Both the position numbers and the translations under genes were made by a program. From Bacteroidales bacterium (lineage in GTDB: Bacteria > Bacteroidota > Bacteroidia > Bacteroidales > UBA12077), in contig JANQHE010000048.1 in NCBI GenBank assembly GCA_028282785.1, positions 1 to 64,000 on the forward strand: a DNA stretch of 64,000 nucleotides, written 5' to 3'. Within the stretch, counting starts at the first letter, position 1. Every line of letters starts with the position of its first letter. The notes under the pieces are model-generated. The model was not told the origin of the DNA, did no database searches, and saw only the letters and a list, made by a program, of their open reading frames with translations. Positions 19,952-28,557 of this stretch are shown here, in pieces.

Positions 19952-20721
19952 AAATCCAGGAATTTTCGTTCTCTATTGGTAAAACTTGCTAGTTGAGTAT
20001 ACCCGATTAATTTTAATTTTTCTAAAGCTTCCGGAAAGTACCTTGCAACATCTTTAGCTCGATGGGCATCAGATCCTAAAGTAACAGGAACATCATGATT
20101 ATAACAATGCTGTAAAAACTCACGTGATGGATAAAATTCCTTGCATGGTTTATCTTTCCCGCTAGTATTGAACTCAATAATAACATCTGATTCTGAAAAA
20201 ACCTTTGCTGTTTGCTCATAAATTGTATTTAAATCAAAACCAGGGAAATAATTAAACTTCTTTACAACATCGATATGTCCCATAATATCAAATAATCCGG
20301 AGCGCGCTGCTTTTTGAATAAGTCGATAATACTCTTTATAAAACTCATTGATATCTTTTGATCGATATCCATTAGATTTTGTATCAAAATTCCAGTTTCC
20401 TACATAATGAACTGAACCAATTACATAATCCAAAGGAAATAATTCCATACACTTTCGGATTTCATCTTCACGATTTTCAATATAATCAACTTCAAGTCCA
20501 AATTTTACTTCTATGGGTAAATCTTTGCGACTTTTAATTTTAATAATTTCATTGATTAAATTCTGAAAATTTTCTTTTTTTATTGCCCAATCCGGATAGT
20601 AAATACATAAATGATCGGAAAAACCGAATTCTTTTAAATTCTTATTTATGGCCCGATTAAGAGTTTCGTGATAAGTATTTTTTCCATCTGAATAAATAGA
20701 GTGTGAATGATAATCAATCAT
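19948..20721 (-). CDS. PHP-domain phosphatase, histidinol-phosphatase-like
   Basis: 257 aa. The metal-binding N-terminus 'MIDYHSHSIYSDGKNTY' and later 'GFSDHL', 'FGLEVDY', 'GSVHY', 'DIMGHIDVVKKF', 'EFNTSGKD' and 'VTLGSDAHRAKDV' are the PHP metal-site blocks in the usual order, as in HisJ/HisK histidinol-phosphate phosphatases. The histidine pathway is not nearby, so the physiological substrate is inferred only from family. It ends one codon before the next downstream-strand gene begins (DUF2062, start 21216 / stop 20722), suggesting co-transcription with it. Confidence 0.82.
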   Translation of the reverse strand: MIDYHSHSIYSDGKNTYHETLNRAINKNLKEFGFSDHLCIYYPDWAIKKENFQNLINEIIKIKSRKDLPIEVKFGLEVDYIENREDEIRKCMELFPLDYVIGSVHYVGNWNFDTKSNGYRSKDINEFYKEYYRLIQKAARSGLFDIMGHIDVVKKFNYFPGFDLNTIYEQTAKVFSESDVIIEFNTSGKDKPCKEFYPSREFLQHCYNHDVPVTLGSDAHRAKDVARYFPEALEKLKLIGYTQLASFTNRERKFLDF

Positions 20722-21216
20722 CTAAACCGGGTTATAATTTTGAACATTTACAATGCGTTTAAATATAGGATAAATTATCTTATAAATAACAAAACTACTT
20801 ATAACTGCAATAACTGTCCAAATTATTATTGCACCTGCAAATGCTTTAGTTAATACGGTAAATCCTGATAATAAATCGCTTACACTAAACTGTTTTGTAA
20901 AATTTGTTAAAGGAACCAGTTCTTCAATATGAAATAAATTTGCTCCTGCTTTCATGTAAGGAACAATAAGTAATAACTGCAAAGGGTAAACGAAATAATT
21001 CACCAACTGGATAGCTGCCATATTTAATCTAAAAGTTAAAGCTACAATTACACAAAGAATTGTAGTTACACCAACAACCGGGAAAATACCGAAGATAAAA
21101 CCAAATACTACCGCCCAAGTTAGTTTTTTCGGGTGCATTCCTTCATTCAAGAAATTGATTAACGGAACTTGCATTTTTTTATAAAAGATCGATCTGATTT
21201 TTTTTAAAGAGCCCAT
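20722..21216 (-). CDS. DUF2062 membrane protein
   Basis: 164 aa with several membrane segments. 'MHPKKLTWAVVFGFIFGIFP' followed by VVGVTT and 'VNYFVYPLQLLLIVPYMKAG' match DUF2062, integral membrane proteins of unknown role that sometimes sit beside glycosyltransferases or phosphatases. Its stop codon directly abuts the PHP phosphatase start, so the two form a likely operon. Confidence 0.8.
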   Translation of the reverse strand: MGSLKKIRSIFYKKMQVPLINFLNEGMHPKKLTWAVVFGFIFGIFPVVGVTTILCVIVALTFRLNMAAIQLVNYFVYPLQLLLIVPYMKAGANLFHIEELVPLTNFTKQFSVSDLLSGFTVLTKAFAGAIIIWTVIAVISSFVIYKIIYPIFKRIVNVQNYNPV

Positions 21217-21380
21217 TATTGTTGTTGTTTTATGATTAGCGCAATATATTCACTTAATTCATCTTTTAGCTTTAACTTTTATTAATTATTCTTTAAATAT
21301 TTAGTATCTTTAATATACAAACTCTAACTAATGTTAATTTTTCTTGCTATACATTAATTATTTGTAAATTATTTGCATAA

Positions 21381-21839
21381 ATGTACCAATTAAGGAGAAT
21401 TCAATCTATACCAATCTCTGTTGAGCAAGCATGGGATTTTTTCTCAAAACCAGAAAACCTGGCAAAAATTACTCCTGAAAATCTAAGGTTTAAAGTTCAT
21501 TTAAGATCTGAAGCCGGAGTAATGTATCCCGGAAAGATTATTACTTATACCCTGAGTCCATTACTTAAAATATCTATAAATTGGGCAACGGAAATTACTC
21601 AAATAAAGCAACATAAGTATTTTATTGATAATCAGATTAAAGGACCATATAAAATATGGCATCATGAACATCATTTTAAAAAAACCGAGGGAGGCACTGA
21701 AATGCGAGATGTTTTGTTTTATGACTTACCGTATGGTTTTATGGGAAAAATACTGTATAAACTAATAGTTAAAAAACGAGTAAAAGAAATTTTTGATTAT
21801 AGATACCATAAAATAAAAGAACTTTTTGGTTCGTTCTAA
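21381..21839 (+). CDS. SRPBCC-fold ligand-binding protein
   Basis: 152 aa. The opening 'IQSIPISVEQAWDFFSKPEN' and the closing 'DVLFYDLPYGFMGKIL' with a conserved C-terminal helix fit the START/SRPBCC superfamily seen beside TIGR01777 and photolyase genes. It likely binds a hydrophobic ligand; the ligand is unknown. It converges on the sigma-factor gene, and its last codons lie inside an inverted repeat. Confidence 0.75.
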   Translation: MYQLRRIQSIPISVEQAWDFFSKPENLAKITPENLRFKVHLRSEAGVMYPGKIITYTLSPLLKISINWATEITQIKQHKYFIDNQIKGPYKIWHHEHHFKKTEGGTEMRDVLFYDLPYGFMGKILYKLIVKKRVKEIFDYRYHKIKELFGSF

Positions 21840-21857
21840 TTACCCCCAAAAAGTTCT
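21818..21857. repeat. 12-bp inverted repeat between convergent genes
   Basis: AGAACTTTTTGG (21818-21829) and its exact complement (21846-21857) flank the end of the SRPBCC gene. It may act as a bidirectional terminator or mRNA-end stabiliser, but lacks a clear T-tract. Confidence 0.45.
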
Positions 21858-21883
21858 CTGAAAATATTTCTATTAACTATCGC

Positions 21884-22387
21884 CTATTGAAAATCCTTTA
21901 AATTCTCCATTAATTTTTTCCTTGTAAAGAATATTCTGCTTTTAACAGTGCCTATTTTTAATCCTAATTCATCTGCTATTTCCTTATACTTAAATCCATT
22001 TAAGAACATAGTAAATGGTTTTTTAAACTCTTCAGATAAATTGTTAATTTCCTTAGTAATTTCTAAAGTTGTATATTCATTATCAGGTCTTGAAGGTGAT
22101 AATTCACGAGATAAATTCAAAAAATATAGATTTTTTGTAGTATCGTTATGTGTATTCTCCTTTTGTTGTTTGCGATAATTATTTATAAAGGTATTCTTCA
22201 TAATTGTAAAAGCCCATGCTTTTAAATTAGAATATCCTTCAAATTTATCTCTGTGTGATAGAGCTTTTAAATAAGTTTCCTGTAAAAGGTCCTGTGCTTC
22301 CTCTCTGTTTGAGGTCAAACTCATAGCGAACCTAGAAAGTTTAGTTTCTAAACCTATAAGTTGATGATTAAATTCAATTGCTGTCAT
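21884..22387 (-). CDS. ECF-type RNA polymerase sigma factor
   Basis: 167 aa. Region 2 is visible ('EEAQDLLQETYLKALSHRDK', 'AWAFTIMKNTFINNYRK'), as is region 4 ('FKYKEIADELGLKIGTVKSR'). In many Bacteroidota such a sigma factor accompanies a MerR/CarH-like regulator and photolyase in a light-response cluster; the same neighbours are present here. A large palindrome begins 2 bp upstream of the start, so the MerR-type regulator probably controls it. Confidence 0.88.
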   Translation of the reverse strand: MTAIEFNHQLIGLETKLSRFAMSLTSNREEAQDLLQETYLKALSHRDKFEGYSNLKAWAFTIMKNTFINNYRKQQKENTHNDTTKNLYFLNLSRELSPSRPDNEYTTLEITKEINNLSEEFKKPFTMFLNGFKYKEIADELGLKIGTVKSRIFFTRKKLMENLKDFQ

Positions 22388-22388
22388 A

Positions 22389-22427
22389 GTTGTATGTTTT
22401 TATTAATTTGTTAAACAAATATACAAC
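22389..22427. promoter_or_regulatory. Nested palindrome upstream of the sigma factor, candidate MerR operator
   Basis: A perfect 15-base palindrome ATTTGTTAAACAAAT (22406-22420) is framed by GTTGTAT (22389-22395) and its complement ATACAAC (22421-22427). Related TTTGTTTAAA / TTTAAACA words recur in the regulator-photolyase intergenic region. This fits binding by the dimeric MerR-type regulator encoded 250 bp away. Confidence 0.55.
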
Positions 22428-22620
22428 ACAAATAAACAAAAATCCAAATCCCTTAACTCGGCAACTGCCTTTATTCATGTGTTTTCTAAATAAGATAGTA
22501 CATGGGAAACATTGCTATTTAAGCATTTAGTTACTTTTTTACCTCTAGGTTCTAAATTAAGTTTATTATATTTTTTTTGTTTAATATTTTTGTTATATAT
22601 TTAACACATAGCTAAACAAA

Positions 22621-22646
22621 AAATCCTGCTTAAACCTAAGCAGGAT
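22621..22646 (-). terminator. Intrinsic terminator downstream of the MerR-like gene
   Basis: ATCCTGCTTA (22623-22632) pairs with TAAGCAGGAT (22637-22646). On the minus strand the hairpin is followed by a run of T. It lies 28 bp after the regulator stop. Confidence 0.8.
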
Positions 22647-22673
22647 GGGTTATTTAGAACAATTCTAATTAAT

Positions 22674-23555
22674 TTAAAGATTTTTTAACATTTCAACAAA
22701 ATCCATTGGTGACGAGACTTTTAGAACGTTAGAAGGAAATCTAACAATATTCTCTTTAACTTGTAAACCTGTAACAAATATTTTCTGAATCGAAAACTTA
22801 TCTGATAAGTTATTTAAATAGTCGACTAACTCTTCTTTGTTTAAGGAAGAAGTAAGAGCTGTAAATAAATAATCAGCCTCTACCATTTTAGTTGTTTCCA
22901 ATACATCGTTAAATGGTATTGAACTTCCAAGGTAATAAACAAGTTTACCTGATTTTTTAATCAGATAATTATAAAACAATAAAGCCAACTCATGATATTC
23001 TCCTTCCGGTAAGAATAATATAAACTTTTTTGTAGATTGTTGTTCCGGTACTACTATATTATCAATGGCCACCATCAGCTTTTGCTTGAATAAATTGGAA
23101 ACAAAATGCTCATGGGCAGGATTTATTGATCCCGTTTGCCATAATATCCCAATCTTTTCAAAAAACGGAAAAATTACCTTAATAACTGTATTTTCAAATC
23201 CCTCATGCATAATGTACCTGGACAAAATCCTGTCAAATTTAAATTCATCCATTTCGACCATTGCAATAATCAAGTTCTCTATACTACTTTCGGCACTCGA
23301 TGAATCTGATGATACATTTATTACTTTCTCAGACATTTCAGGATCTGATAATTTCGATATATCAGATATGCGCATTCCATGCCTGTTAAGAATTGCAATA
23401 TTTAATAATCGTTTCAGATCTTCATCGCAATAAAATCTAATGTTTGTATCTGTTCTGGCCGGTTTTATTATACCATACCTCTTTTCCCAAATCCTTATTG
23501 TATGTGCTTTAATACCAGATAAATTTTCCAACTCTTTGATTGAATAACTTGCCAT
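22674..23555 (-). CDS. CarH/LitR-like B12-binding MerR-family regulator
   Basis: About 293 aa from ATG 23555; the longer frame uses TTG at 23594 and adds 13 unlikely residues. The N-terminal winged helix is MerR type ('YSIKELENLSGIKAHTIRIW'). The C-terminal half is a cobalamin-binding module: W-x9-EH near residue 138 ('WQTGSINPAHEH') and the lower-ligand His in 'GEYHELA' near 185. In CarH these residues bind adenosylcobalamin and make DNA binding light-sensitive. Divergent from photolyase and close to a sigma factor, it probably represses light-response genes in the dark. Carotenoid genes, the usual partners, are absent here. Confidence 0.87.
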   Translation of the reverse strand: MASYSIKELENLSGIKAHTIRIWEKRYGIIKPARTDTNIRFYCDEDLKRLLNIAILNRHGMRISDISKLSDPEMSEKVINVSSDSSSAESSIENLIIAMVEMDEFKFDRILSRYIMHEGFENTVIKVIFPFFEKIGILWQTGSINPAHEHFVSNLFKQKLMVAIDNIVVPEQQSTKKFILFLPEGEYHELALLFYNYLIKKSGKLVYYLGSSIPFNDVLETTKMVEADYLFTALTSSLNKEELVDYLNNLSDKFSIQKIFVTGLQVKENIVRFPSNVLKVSSPMDFVEMLKNL

Positions 23556-23776
23556 AAATAAAAGTAATAGTAGTGATTTCAAATGTTTAAACAACTAACA
23601 CATTTAATGGTTCATTATTTAAACAATTTTATTTGTATAAACTTTAATGTTAAATTATGAACAAATAAAATTTTCTTTTGTTTAAAATCCAAAATTAATT
23701 GACTTATTATTAAGTTTTAATATTAATTTGTTTATATATTCTTGAAAACTTGTGTTCAATAATTTTTAGATTTTAA
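23556..23776. promoter_or_regulatory. Divergent regulator/photolyase promoter region
   Basis: 221 bp of very AT-rich DNA between the regulator and the photolyase. It contains TGTTTAAACA at 23584-23593, TTTAAACAA at 23618-23626, ATTTGTATAAA at 23631-23641 and two further TTTGTTTA-like words, resembling the palindrome before the sigma factor. These are candidate operators. Exact promoter elements cannot be fixed by eye. Confidence 0.45.
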
Positions 23777-25072
23777 ATGGATAAGGTAAATATTTTCTGG
23801 TTCAGAAGAGATCTTAGATTAAATGATAACCATGGTTTAAGAAACGCTCTTAAAAAAGGAAATGTCCTTCCCATTTTTATTTTTGATTCCAATATACTCG
23901 ATAAAGTAGGCAATAAAAATGATAAACGGATTCAGTTCATATATAATGAAATAATTAACCTTAATATTCAACTTAAAAAATATGGAAGTTCAATATTAGT
24001 TTTAAAAGGAAAACCAATAGAAGCCTTTAAATGGATCATTTCAAAATATAAAGTTCATTCAGTTTTTTATAATAATGATTATGAGCCATATGCTATACAA
24101 AGAGATCAGGAAATCAATAATTATTTAAAAACCCTAAAAATCTTAACCTTTTCATTTAAGGATCAAGTTATTTTCGAAAAATCGGAAATTATAAAAAAGG
24201 ATCTAACGCCTTATACGATATTTACCCCTTATTCAAAGAAATGGAAAGAAAAATTAAAAGAAACTGTAATAACCATTTATGATATAAAAGAGTTAGTTAC
24301 AAATTTCTATAAGAGTAAACCATTTGAAATTCCCAGTTTGGAGCATATTGGCTTTAATAAGGTTAATATAAATACCCCTTCCAAAGCTATTGATCAATTG
24401 CTTATTTCCAACTATCATAAGGCACGAGATATTCCTTCAATTCATGGAACATCAAGACTCAGCATTCATTTAAGATTTGGAACTATAAGCATCAGAGAAC
24501 TGGTTAAAACAGCTCAAGAACTTAATCAGGTCTACTTAAATGAATTAATCTGGAGAGAATTTTACATGATGATTCTATGGCATTTCCCTAAGGTTGTTAA
24601 TCAATCATTTAAAAAAAAGTTTGATCTTATTAATTGGCGAAATAATAAACAGGAATTTTATGCCTGGTGTAATGGAGAAACAGGATATCTATTGGTTGAT
24701 GCCGGTATGCGTGAATTAAATAAAACGGGCTATATGCACAACCGTTTGCGTATGATCACCGCAAGTTTTTTAACTAAACATTTATTGATTGATTGGCGAT
24801 GGGGAGAAGCGTATTTTGCAGAGAAATTGTCAGATTATGAGCTTTCCTCGAACAATGGTGGCTGGCAGTGGGCTGCAAGTACAGGCTGTGATGCTGTTCC
24901 TTATTTTAGAATTTTTAACCCTTTATTACAAACAAAAAAATTCGATCGTGAGCATGTTTACATAAAAAAGTGGATACCTGAACTAAATACGTCGAAGTAT
25001 CCAAGTCCAATTGTAAATCATAAGTTAGCCAGGGAAAGAGCATTAAATACTTATAAAAAGATTTATCAATGA
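23777..25072 (+). CDS. phrB: Deoxyribodipyrimidine photolyase (cryptochrome/photolyase family)
   Basis: 431 aa. The N-terminal antenna-binding domain starts 'VNIFWFRRDLRLNDNHGL'. The C-terminal FAD domain has 'LNELIWREFYMMILWHFP', 'DAGMRELNKTGYMHNRLRM', 'DWRWGEAYFAEKL' and 'NNGGWQWAASTGCDAVPYFR', the classic CPD photolyase blocks. It repairs UV pyrimidine dimers using light. It overlaps the next gene by 4 bp (ATGA), so the two are translationally coupled, and it is divergent from the light-sensing regulator. Confidence 0.94.
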   Translation: MDKVNIFWFRRDLRLNDNHGLRNALKKGNVLPIFIFDSNILDKVGNKNDKRIQFIYNEIINLNIQLKKYGSSILVLKGKPIEAFKWIISKYKVHSVFYNNDYEPYAIQRDQEINNYLKTLKILTFSFKDQVIFEKSEIIKKDLTPYTIFTPYSKKWKEKLKETVITIYDIKELVTNFYKSKPFEIPSLEHIGFNKVNINTPSKAIDQLLISNYHKARDIPSIHGTSRLSIHLRFGTISIRELVKTAQELNQVYLNELIWREFYMMILWHFPKVVNQSFKKKFDLINWRNNKQEFYAWCNGETGYLLVDAGMRELNKTGYMHNRLRMITASFLTKHLLIDWRWGEAYFAEKLSDYELSSNNGGWQWAASTGCDAVPYFRIFNPLLQTKKFDREHVYIKKWIPELNTSKYPSPIVNHKLARERALNTYKKIYQ

Positions 25073-25989
25073 AAAAAATACTCATATTTGGTGCGACTGG
25101 TTTTATTGGAAGAGAACTAACAAAGTATCTTCAGGAATCAAATGAAATTTATGTAATTTCCAGAAACCCTGATAAGGCCAAAAATATATTTAACAAAGCT
25201 ATTAACATTATTAACTGGGATTTTAGAGATGCTAAAATGTTATCTGAAATATTTTCTTCCATGGATATTATTGTAAATCTCGCAGGTGAAAATATTGCAG
25301 CAAAGCTTTGGACCAAAAACCAAAAACAGAAAATATTAAATAGCCGGACAGATATTGGGAAATTAATATCAGAAGCAATAATATTAATGAAAAAAAAACC
25401 GGAATTATTGATCCAGGCTTCGGCAATAGGATATTATGGATACAACACAAATGAAAAATGTAACGAGAATTCGCCAAAAGGAAAAGGTTTTCTTGCAGAG
25501 GTTACCAAAAAATGGGAAAATTCAACTAAAGAAATAGAATTACATGGTGTTAAGAGAATAATTATTAGAACAGGAGTTGTTATGGGAGTTAAAGGAGGAA
25601 TAGTCCCTAAACTCGTTAAACCTGTAAAATTATTTCTTGGAAGCAATTTCGGAGAAGGTAATAATTGGATCTCCTGGGTCCATATCAAAGATGAAATCAG
25701 GGCGATAGACCATTTAATTAACAACGAACCATCTAAAGGGATATATAACCTGGTTACTTCACAACCAATTCAATCAAGACATTTAAACCAAATCATTGGA
25801 AAACTTTTGAAAAGGCCAATTTGGCTTAGGATTCCTAAAACAATTCTATATCAACTATTTGGAAAAATGGCACACGAACTACTGCTTGCAGATCAAAAAG
25901 TTTATTCCACAAAACTTGAATCAGAAGGTTTTAATTTTTTATTTCCAAATGCAAAAGATGCCTTAGAGGATTTATTAAAAAAAACATAG
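25069..25989 (+). CDS. TIGR01777-family NAD(P)-binding epimerase-like protein
   Basis: 306 aa, atypical short-chain dehydrogenase. The N-terminus 'KILIFGATGFIGRELTKYL' is a Rossmann dinucleotide site. 'QASAIGYYG' and 'RIIIRTGVVMGVKGG' match the YfcH/TIGR01777 family, which has a C-terminal DUF1731-like tail ('DQKVYSTKLESEGFNFLFPN'). Its enzymatic role is not established in any organism I know. It overlaps the photolyase stop by 4 bp and belongs to the same light-response unit. Confidence 0.88.
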   Translation: MKKILIFGATGFIGRELTKYLQESNEIYVISRNPDKAKNIFNKAINIINWDFRDAKMLSEIFSSMDIIVNLAGENIAAKLWTKNQKQKILNSRTDIGKLISEAIILMKKKPELLIQASAIGYYGYNTNEKCNENSPKGKGFLAEVTKKWENSTKEIELHGVKRIIIRTGVVMGVKGGIVPKLVKPVKLFLGSNFGEGNNWISWVHIKDEIRAIDHLINNEPSKGIYNLVTSQPIQSRHLNQIIGKLLKRPIWLRIPKTILYQLFGKMAHELLLADQKVYSTKLESEGFNFLFPNAKDALEDLLKKT

Positions 25990-26007
25990 ATTTGCACAAA
26001 AACATTA

Positions 26008-26685
26008 ATGGACCTAAAAATCGTAAGTACTTTAGACAGTTCGAAAACACTTTATACTTCTCAATTTGATGAACATTATCATTCTACGCATGGTGCATTG
26101 AATGAATCATTACATGTTTTTATTAAATCCGGTTTACATCATTGTAATCTCAATTCTATAAAAATATTCGAAGTTGGATTAGGTACAGGATTAAATGTAA
26201 TATTAACATATTTGGAAACATTAAAAAAAGAAATAGAAATTGATTACGAAGGTATTGAACTTTATCCCGTAAGACAAAATATAATTGAAAACTTAAAATT
26301 CGATGAATTCGTTCCAAAAGAACATCAGAATATTATAAACAAAATACATGAATCATCTTGGGATCAAGAAATTACAATCTCCGACAAATTCAAATTAAAA
26401 AAAATACATTCTGATTTTAATAGTTTTCAATTTGAGAAAAAGTATGATATTATATATTTCGATGCATTCGCGCCTGACAAACAACCGGATATGTGGAGTA
26501 TAGAAAATTTTACTAAAATTTATAAATCATTAACTAATAATGGTATTTTAACAACCTACAGCAGCAAAGGAATCGTAAAACACAATTTAAGAAGTGCCGG
26601 TTTTAAAGTTAAAAGACTTCCAGGGCCAAAAGGGAAACGACATATATTAAGGGCAATAAAGAATAAACAAATTAACTTTTTTTAA
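26008..26685 (+). CDS. mnmD: tRNA U34 methyltransferase, MnmD-like
   Basis: 225 aa. The SAM-binding Rossmann motif is 'IFEVGLGTGLNVILTYLET'. 'YDIIYFDAFAPDKQPDMWS' and 'TYSSKGIVKHNLRSAGFKVK' are signature blocks of the methyltransferase half of MnmC. It lacks the FAD oxidase half, so it corresponds to stand-alone MnmD, which methylates aminomethyl-uridine at the tRNA wobble position. It lies 18 bp after the TIGR01777 gene and may be in the same transcript. Confidence 0.85.
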   Translation: MDLKIVSTLDSSKTLYTSQFDEHYHSTHGALNESLHVFIKSGLHHCNLNSIKIFEVGLGTGLNVILTYLETLKKEIEIDYEGIELYPVRQNIIENLKFDEFVPKEHQNIINKIHESSWDQEITISDKFKLKKIHSDFNSFQFEKKYDIIYFDAFAPDKQPDMWSIENFTKIYKSLTNNGILTTYSSKGIVKHNLRSAGFKVKRLPGPKGKRHILRAIKNKQINFF

Positions 26686-26768
26686 AAACTAAGATTTTGC
26701 CTTTTACAAATAAATTGATCAAATTTGCATTTCCTAGTAATTCAAATAAACTATTAAAATTAAATATT

Positions 26769-27491
26769 ATGAAAATTAAAAATGTAATTCTACTATTGGC
26801 TGGTGCCATTATCATCTTAAGCTCTTGCGGACAAACAAAAACAGGTAATTTAAAATTAAAACAAGAAATTGATACCTTAAGTTATGCCATTGGAACTGAT
26901 ATTGGAAATAACTTAAAAAGAAGTGCTATCGATGAATTAAATTATGACCTTTTTGCGCAGGGCATGAAGGATGCTCTGGAAGAAAATGAGCTTAAAATAA
27001 GTGAAGAGGAAATTCAAGAATTCCTTCGCAATTATTCAACAAAACTTAGAGAAAAACAAACCAAAATGAGAGAAGAAAGATTGACTAAGAATCTGGAAGA
27101 AGGAAGAGCATTTTTGGATGAAAATAAGAAAAAATCCGGTATAATTACCACAGAAAGTGGGTTACAATATGAAATTATAAAAGAAGGTACAGGATTAAAC
27201 CCTGGCCCTCTGGATAAGGTAAAATGTCATTATCATGGAACTTTAATTGATGGAACTGTTTTTGATAGTTCGGTTGAAAAAGGCGATACTGCTGAGTTTG
27301 CTTTAAACAGAGTAATAAAAGGATGGACAGAAGGACTTCAATTAATGAAAGAAGGTGCAAAATACAAATTTTATATTCCAACGGAATTAGCATATGGACA
27401 AAATATACGCCCAGGAGGAAAAATTGAAGAAAATATGGCTTTAATTTTCGAAGTTGAACTTTTCGAGGTAATCCCGAACGAACAAAAATAA
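26769..27491 (+). CDS. FKBP-type peptidyl-prolyl isomerase lipoprotein
   Basis: About 240 aa from ATG 26769, chosen because it begins a lipoprotein signal ending in lipobox 'LSSC'; the upstream in-frame extension has no signal. An N-terminal FKBP_N dimerisation region ('[16 protein letters not shown]') and long charged helix precede an FKBP domain ('[18 protein letters not shown]', 'IPTELAYGQ'). It probably folds proteins in the periplasm, anchored to a membrane by lipid. It is followed by its own terminator. Confidence 0.92.
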   Translation: MKIKNVILLLAGAIIILSSCGQTKTGNLKLKQEIDTLSYAIGTDIGNNLKRSAIDELNYDLFAQGMKDALEENELKISEEEIQEFLRNYSTKLREKQTKMREERLTKNLEEGRAFLDENKKKSGIITTESGLQYEIIKEGTGLNPGPLDKVKCHYHGTLIDGTVFDSSVEKGDTAEFALNRVIKGWTEGLQLMKEGAKYKFYIPTELAYGQNIRPGGKIEENMALIFEVELFEVIPNEQK

Positions 27492-27510
27492 ATTAAATAA
27501 ACACTATTTT

Positions 27511-27545
27511 AAAGCGAGCGTATTTGTTTATGCTTGCTTTTTTAT
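27511..27545 (+). terminator. Intrinsic terminator after the FKBP gene
   Basis: AAAGCGAGCGTA (27511-27522) pairs over 12 positions, two of them G-U, with TATGCTTGCTTT (27529-27540), followed by T residues. Confidence 0.85.
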
Positions 27546-27555
27546 CTTTGTAAAT

Positions 27556-27993
27556 ATGAAAAAAGCAGAAATAATAACAGAAAAAGGTACTATGAAGGTT
27601 AATTTCTTCGAAGCAGATGCTCCCGGTACCGTAGGAAACTTTGTAAAATTATCGAAAGAAGGATTTTATGATGGACTGACTTTTCACAGAGTTATTCCAA
27701 ACTTTGTAGTTCAAGGTGGATGTCCGGACGGAACCGGAATGGGAGGCCCTGGTTATACCATAAAATGTGAACTTGATGGTGATAATCAGTACCACGACAA
27801 AGGAGTTCTTTCCATGGCACATGCAGGAAGAGACACCGGTGGATCTCAATTTTTTATTTGTCATAATAGAGAAAATACTCAACACCTGGATCGTAACCAT
27901 ACTGTTTTCGGTAAAGTATATGAAGGACTTGAGGTAATTGATGAAATTCGTCAAGGGGATAAAATTGAAAAAATAAATATTATTGAGGAATAA
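27556..27993 (+). CDS. Cyclophilin-type peptidyl-prolyl isomerase
   Basis: 145 aa single-domain cyclophilin. Conserved blocks are '[19 protein letters not shown]', '[19 protein letters not shown]' and '[18 protein letters not shown]'. No signal peptide is seen, so it is probably cytoplasmic. The active-site Arg (FHRV) and Phe (SQFF) are present. It is followed after 1 bp by a DUF3127 gene. Confidence 0.93.
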   Translation: MKKAEIITEKGTMKVNFFEADAPGTVGNFVKLSKEGFYDGLTFHRVIPNFVVQGGCPDGTGMGGPGYTIKCELDGDNQYHDKGVLSMAHAGRDTGGSQFFICHNRENTQHLDRNHTVFGKVYEGLEVIDEIRQGDKIEKINIIEE

Positions 27994-27994
27994 G

Positions 27995-28375
27995 ATGAGT
28001 TTCGAGATTTCAGGAAAGATAATTGAAAAATATAATACGATTCAGGTAAATGATCGCTTCAAGAAACGAGAGTTTGTAATTGAAAAAACCGAATCGAATG
28101 GAGGAATGGAATTTACAGATCATATCAAATTCCAGCTTACACAAGATCGATGTAATTTAGTTGATAATATTGAGGTAAATGATGAAGTAAAGGTTAGTTT
28201 TAATATTAGAGGCAATAAGTGGGAACGAGATGGTAAAGTAAATTACTTTACAAACCTTGATGCATGGAGAATTGAAAAGGTACAAGCAGATCAGTCAGAT
28301 TTTGATTCTACACCACCTCCTTCGCTTAATGATTTGCCTCCTGAATCGGATGAACCAGACGATTTACCATTCTAA
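27995..28375 (+). CDS. DUF3127 protein (OB-fold-like)
   Basis: 126 aa from ATG 27995; a TTG at 27983 would overlap the cyclophilin gene and is unlikely. 'MSFEISGKIIEKYNTIQVN' and 'DEVKVSFNIRGNKWERDGKV' resemble single-strand-binding-like DUF3127 proteins, and the acidic C-terminal tail 'PPESDEPDDLPF' resembles SSB tails. Common in Bacteroidota; function not established, nucleic-acid binding suspected. Confidence 0.8.
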   Translation: MSFEISGKIIEKYNTIQVNDRFKKREFVIEKTESNGGMEFTDHIKFQLTQDRCNLVDNIEVNDEVKVSFNIRGNKWERDGKVNYFTNLDAWRIEKVQADQSDFDSTPPPSLNDLPPESDEPDDLPF

Positions 28376-28557
28376 ATAAAAGAGGTTGTCCAAAAAGTCT
28401 TAGTGTTCTTGTGCCTACTTTGTGAAACCCCGCTTGCAACAGGCAAGTTTGTGGTATAATTATAGAAGGCTATTACACAGAGAACCACAAACCAGCCTGC
28501 CGGCATGGCAGGGAAGACACTAAGTAACTCAAAGTAAAAAATACGAACAAAATTCAA
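28376..28557. repeat. Intergenic repeat-like segment with terminal inverted repeats
   Basis: This 182-bp convergent gap is less AT-rich than its neighbours and has no credible gene; the 61-aa minus-strand frame has no protein character. TTGTCCAAAAAGT near 28386-28398 is matched by its complement near 28565-28577, inside the end of the thioesterase gene. The middle ('TATTACACAGAGAACCACAA', 'GAAGACACTAAGTAACTC') resembles the CACAGAG-rich intergenic repeats common in Bacteroidota genomes. Confidence 0.45.
28496..28512. repeat. GC-rich REP-like palindrome, copy 1
   Basis: CCTGCC (28496-28501) and GGCAGG (28507-28512) form a short GC-rich palindrome in AT-rich surroundings. A related palindrome lies at 42861-42880. 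Confidence 0.5.

Noticed and set aside
28372..28557. 61-aa minus-strand frame between DUF3127 and thioesterase genes
   Set aside because: Lies wholly in repeat-like intergenic sequence and reads as translated repeat.
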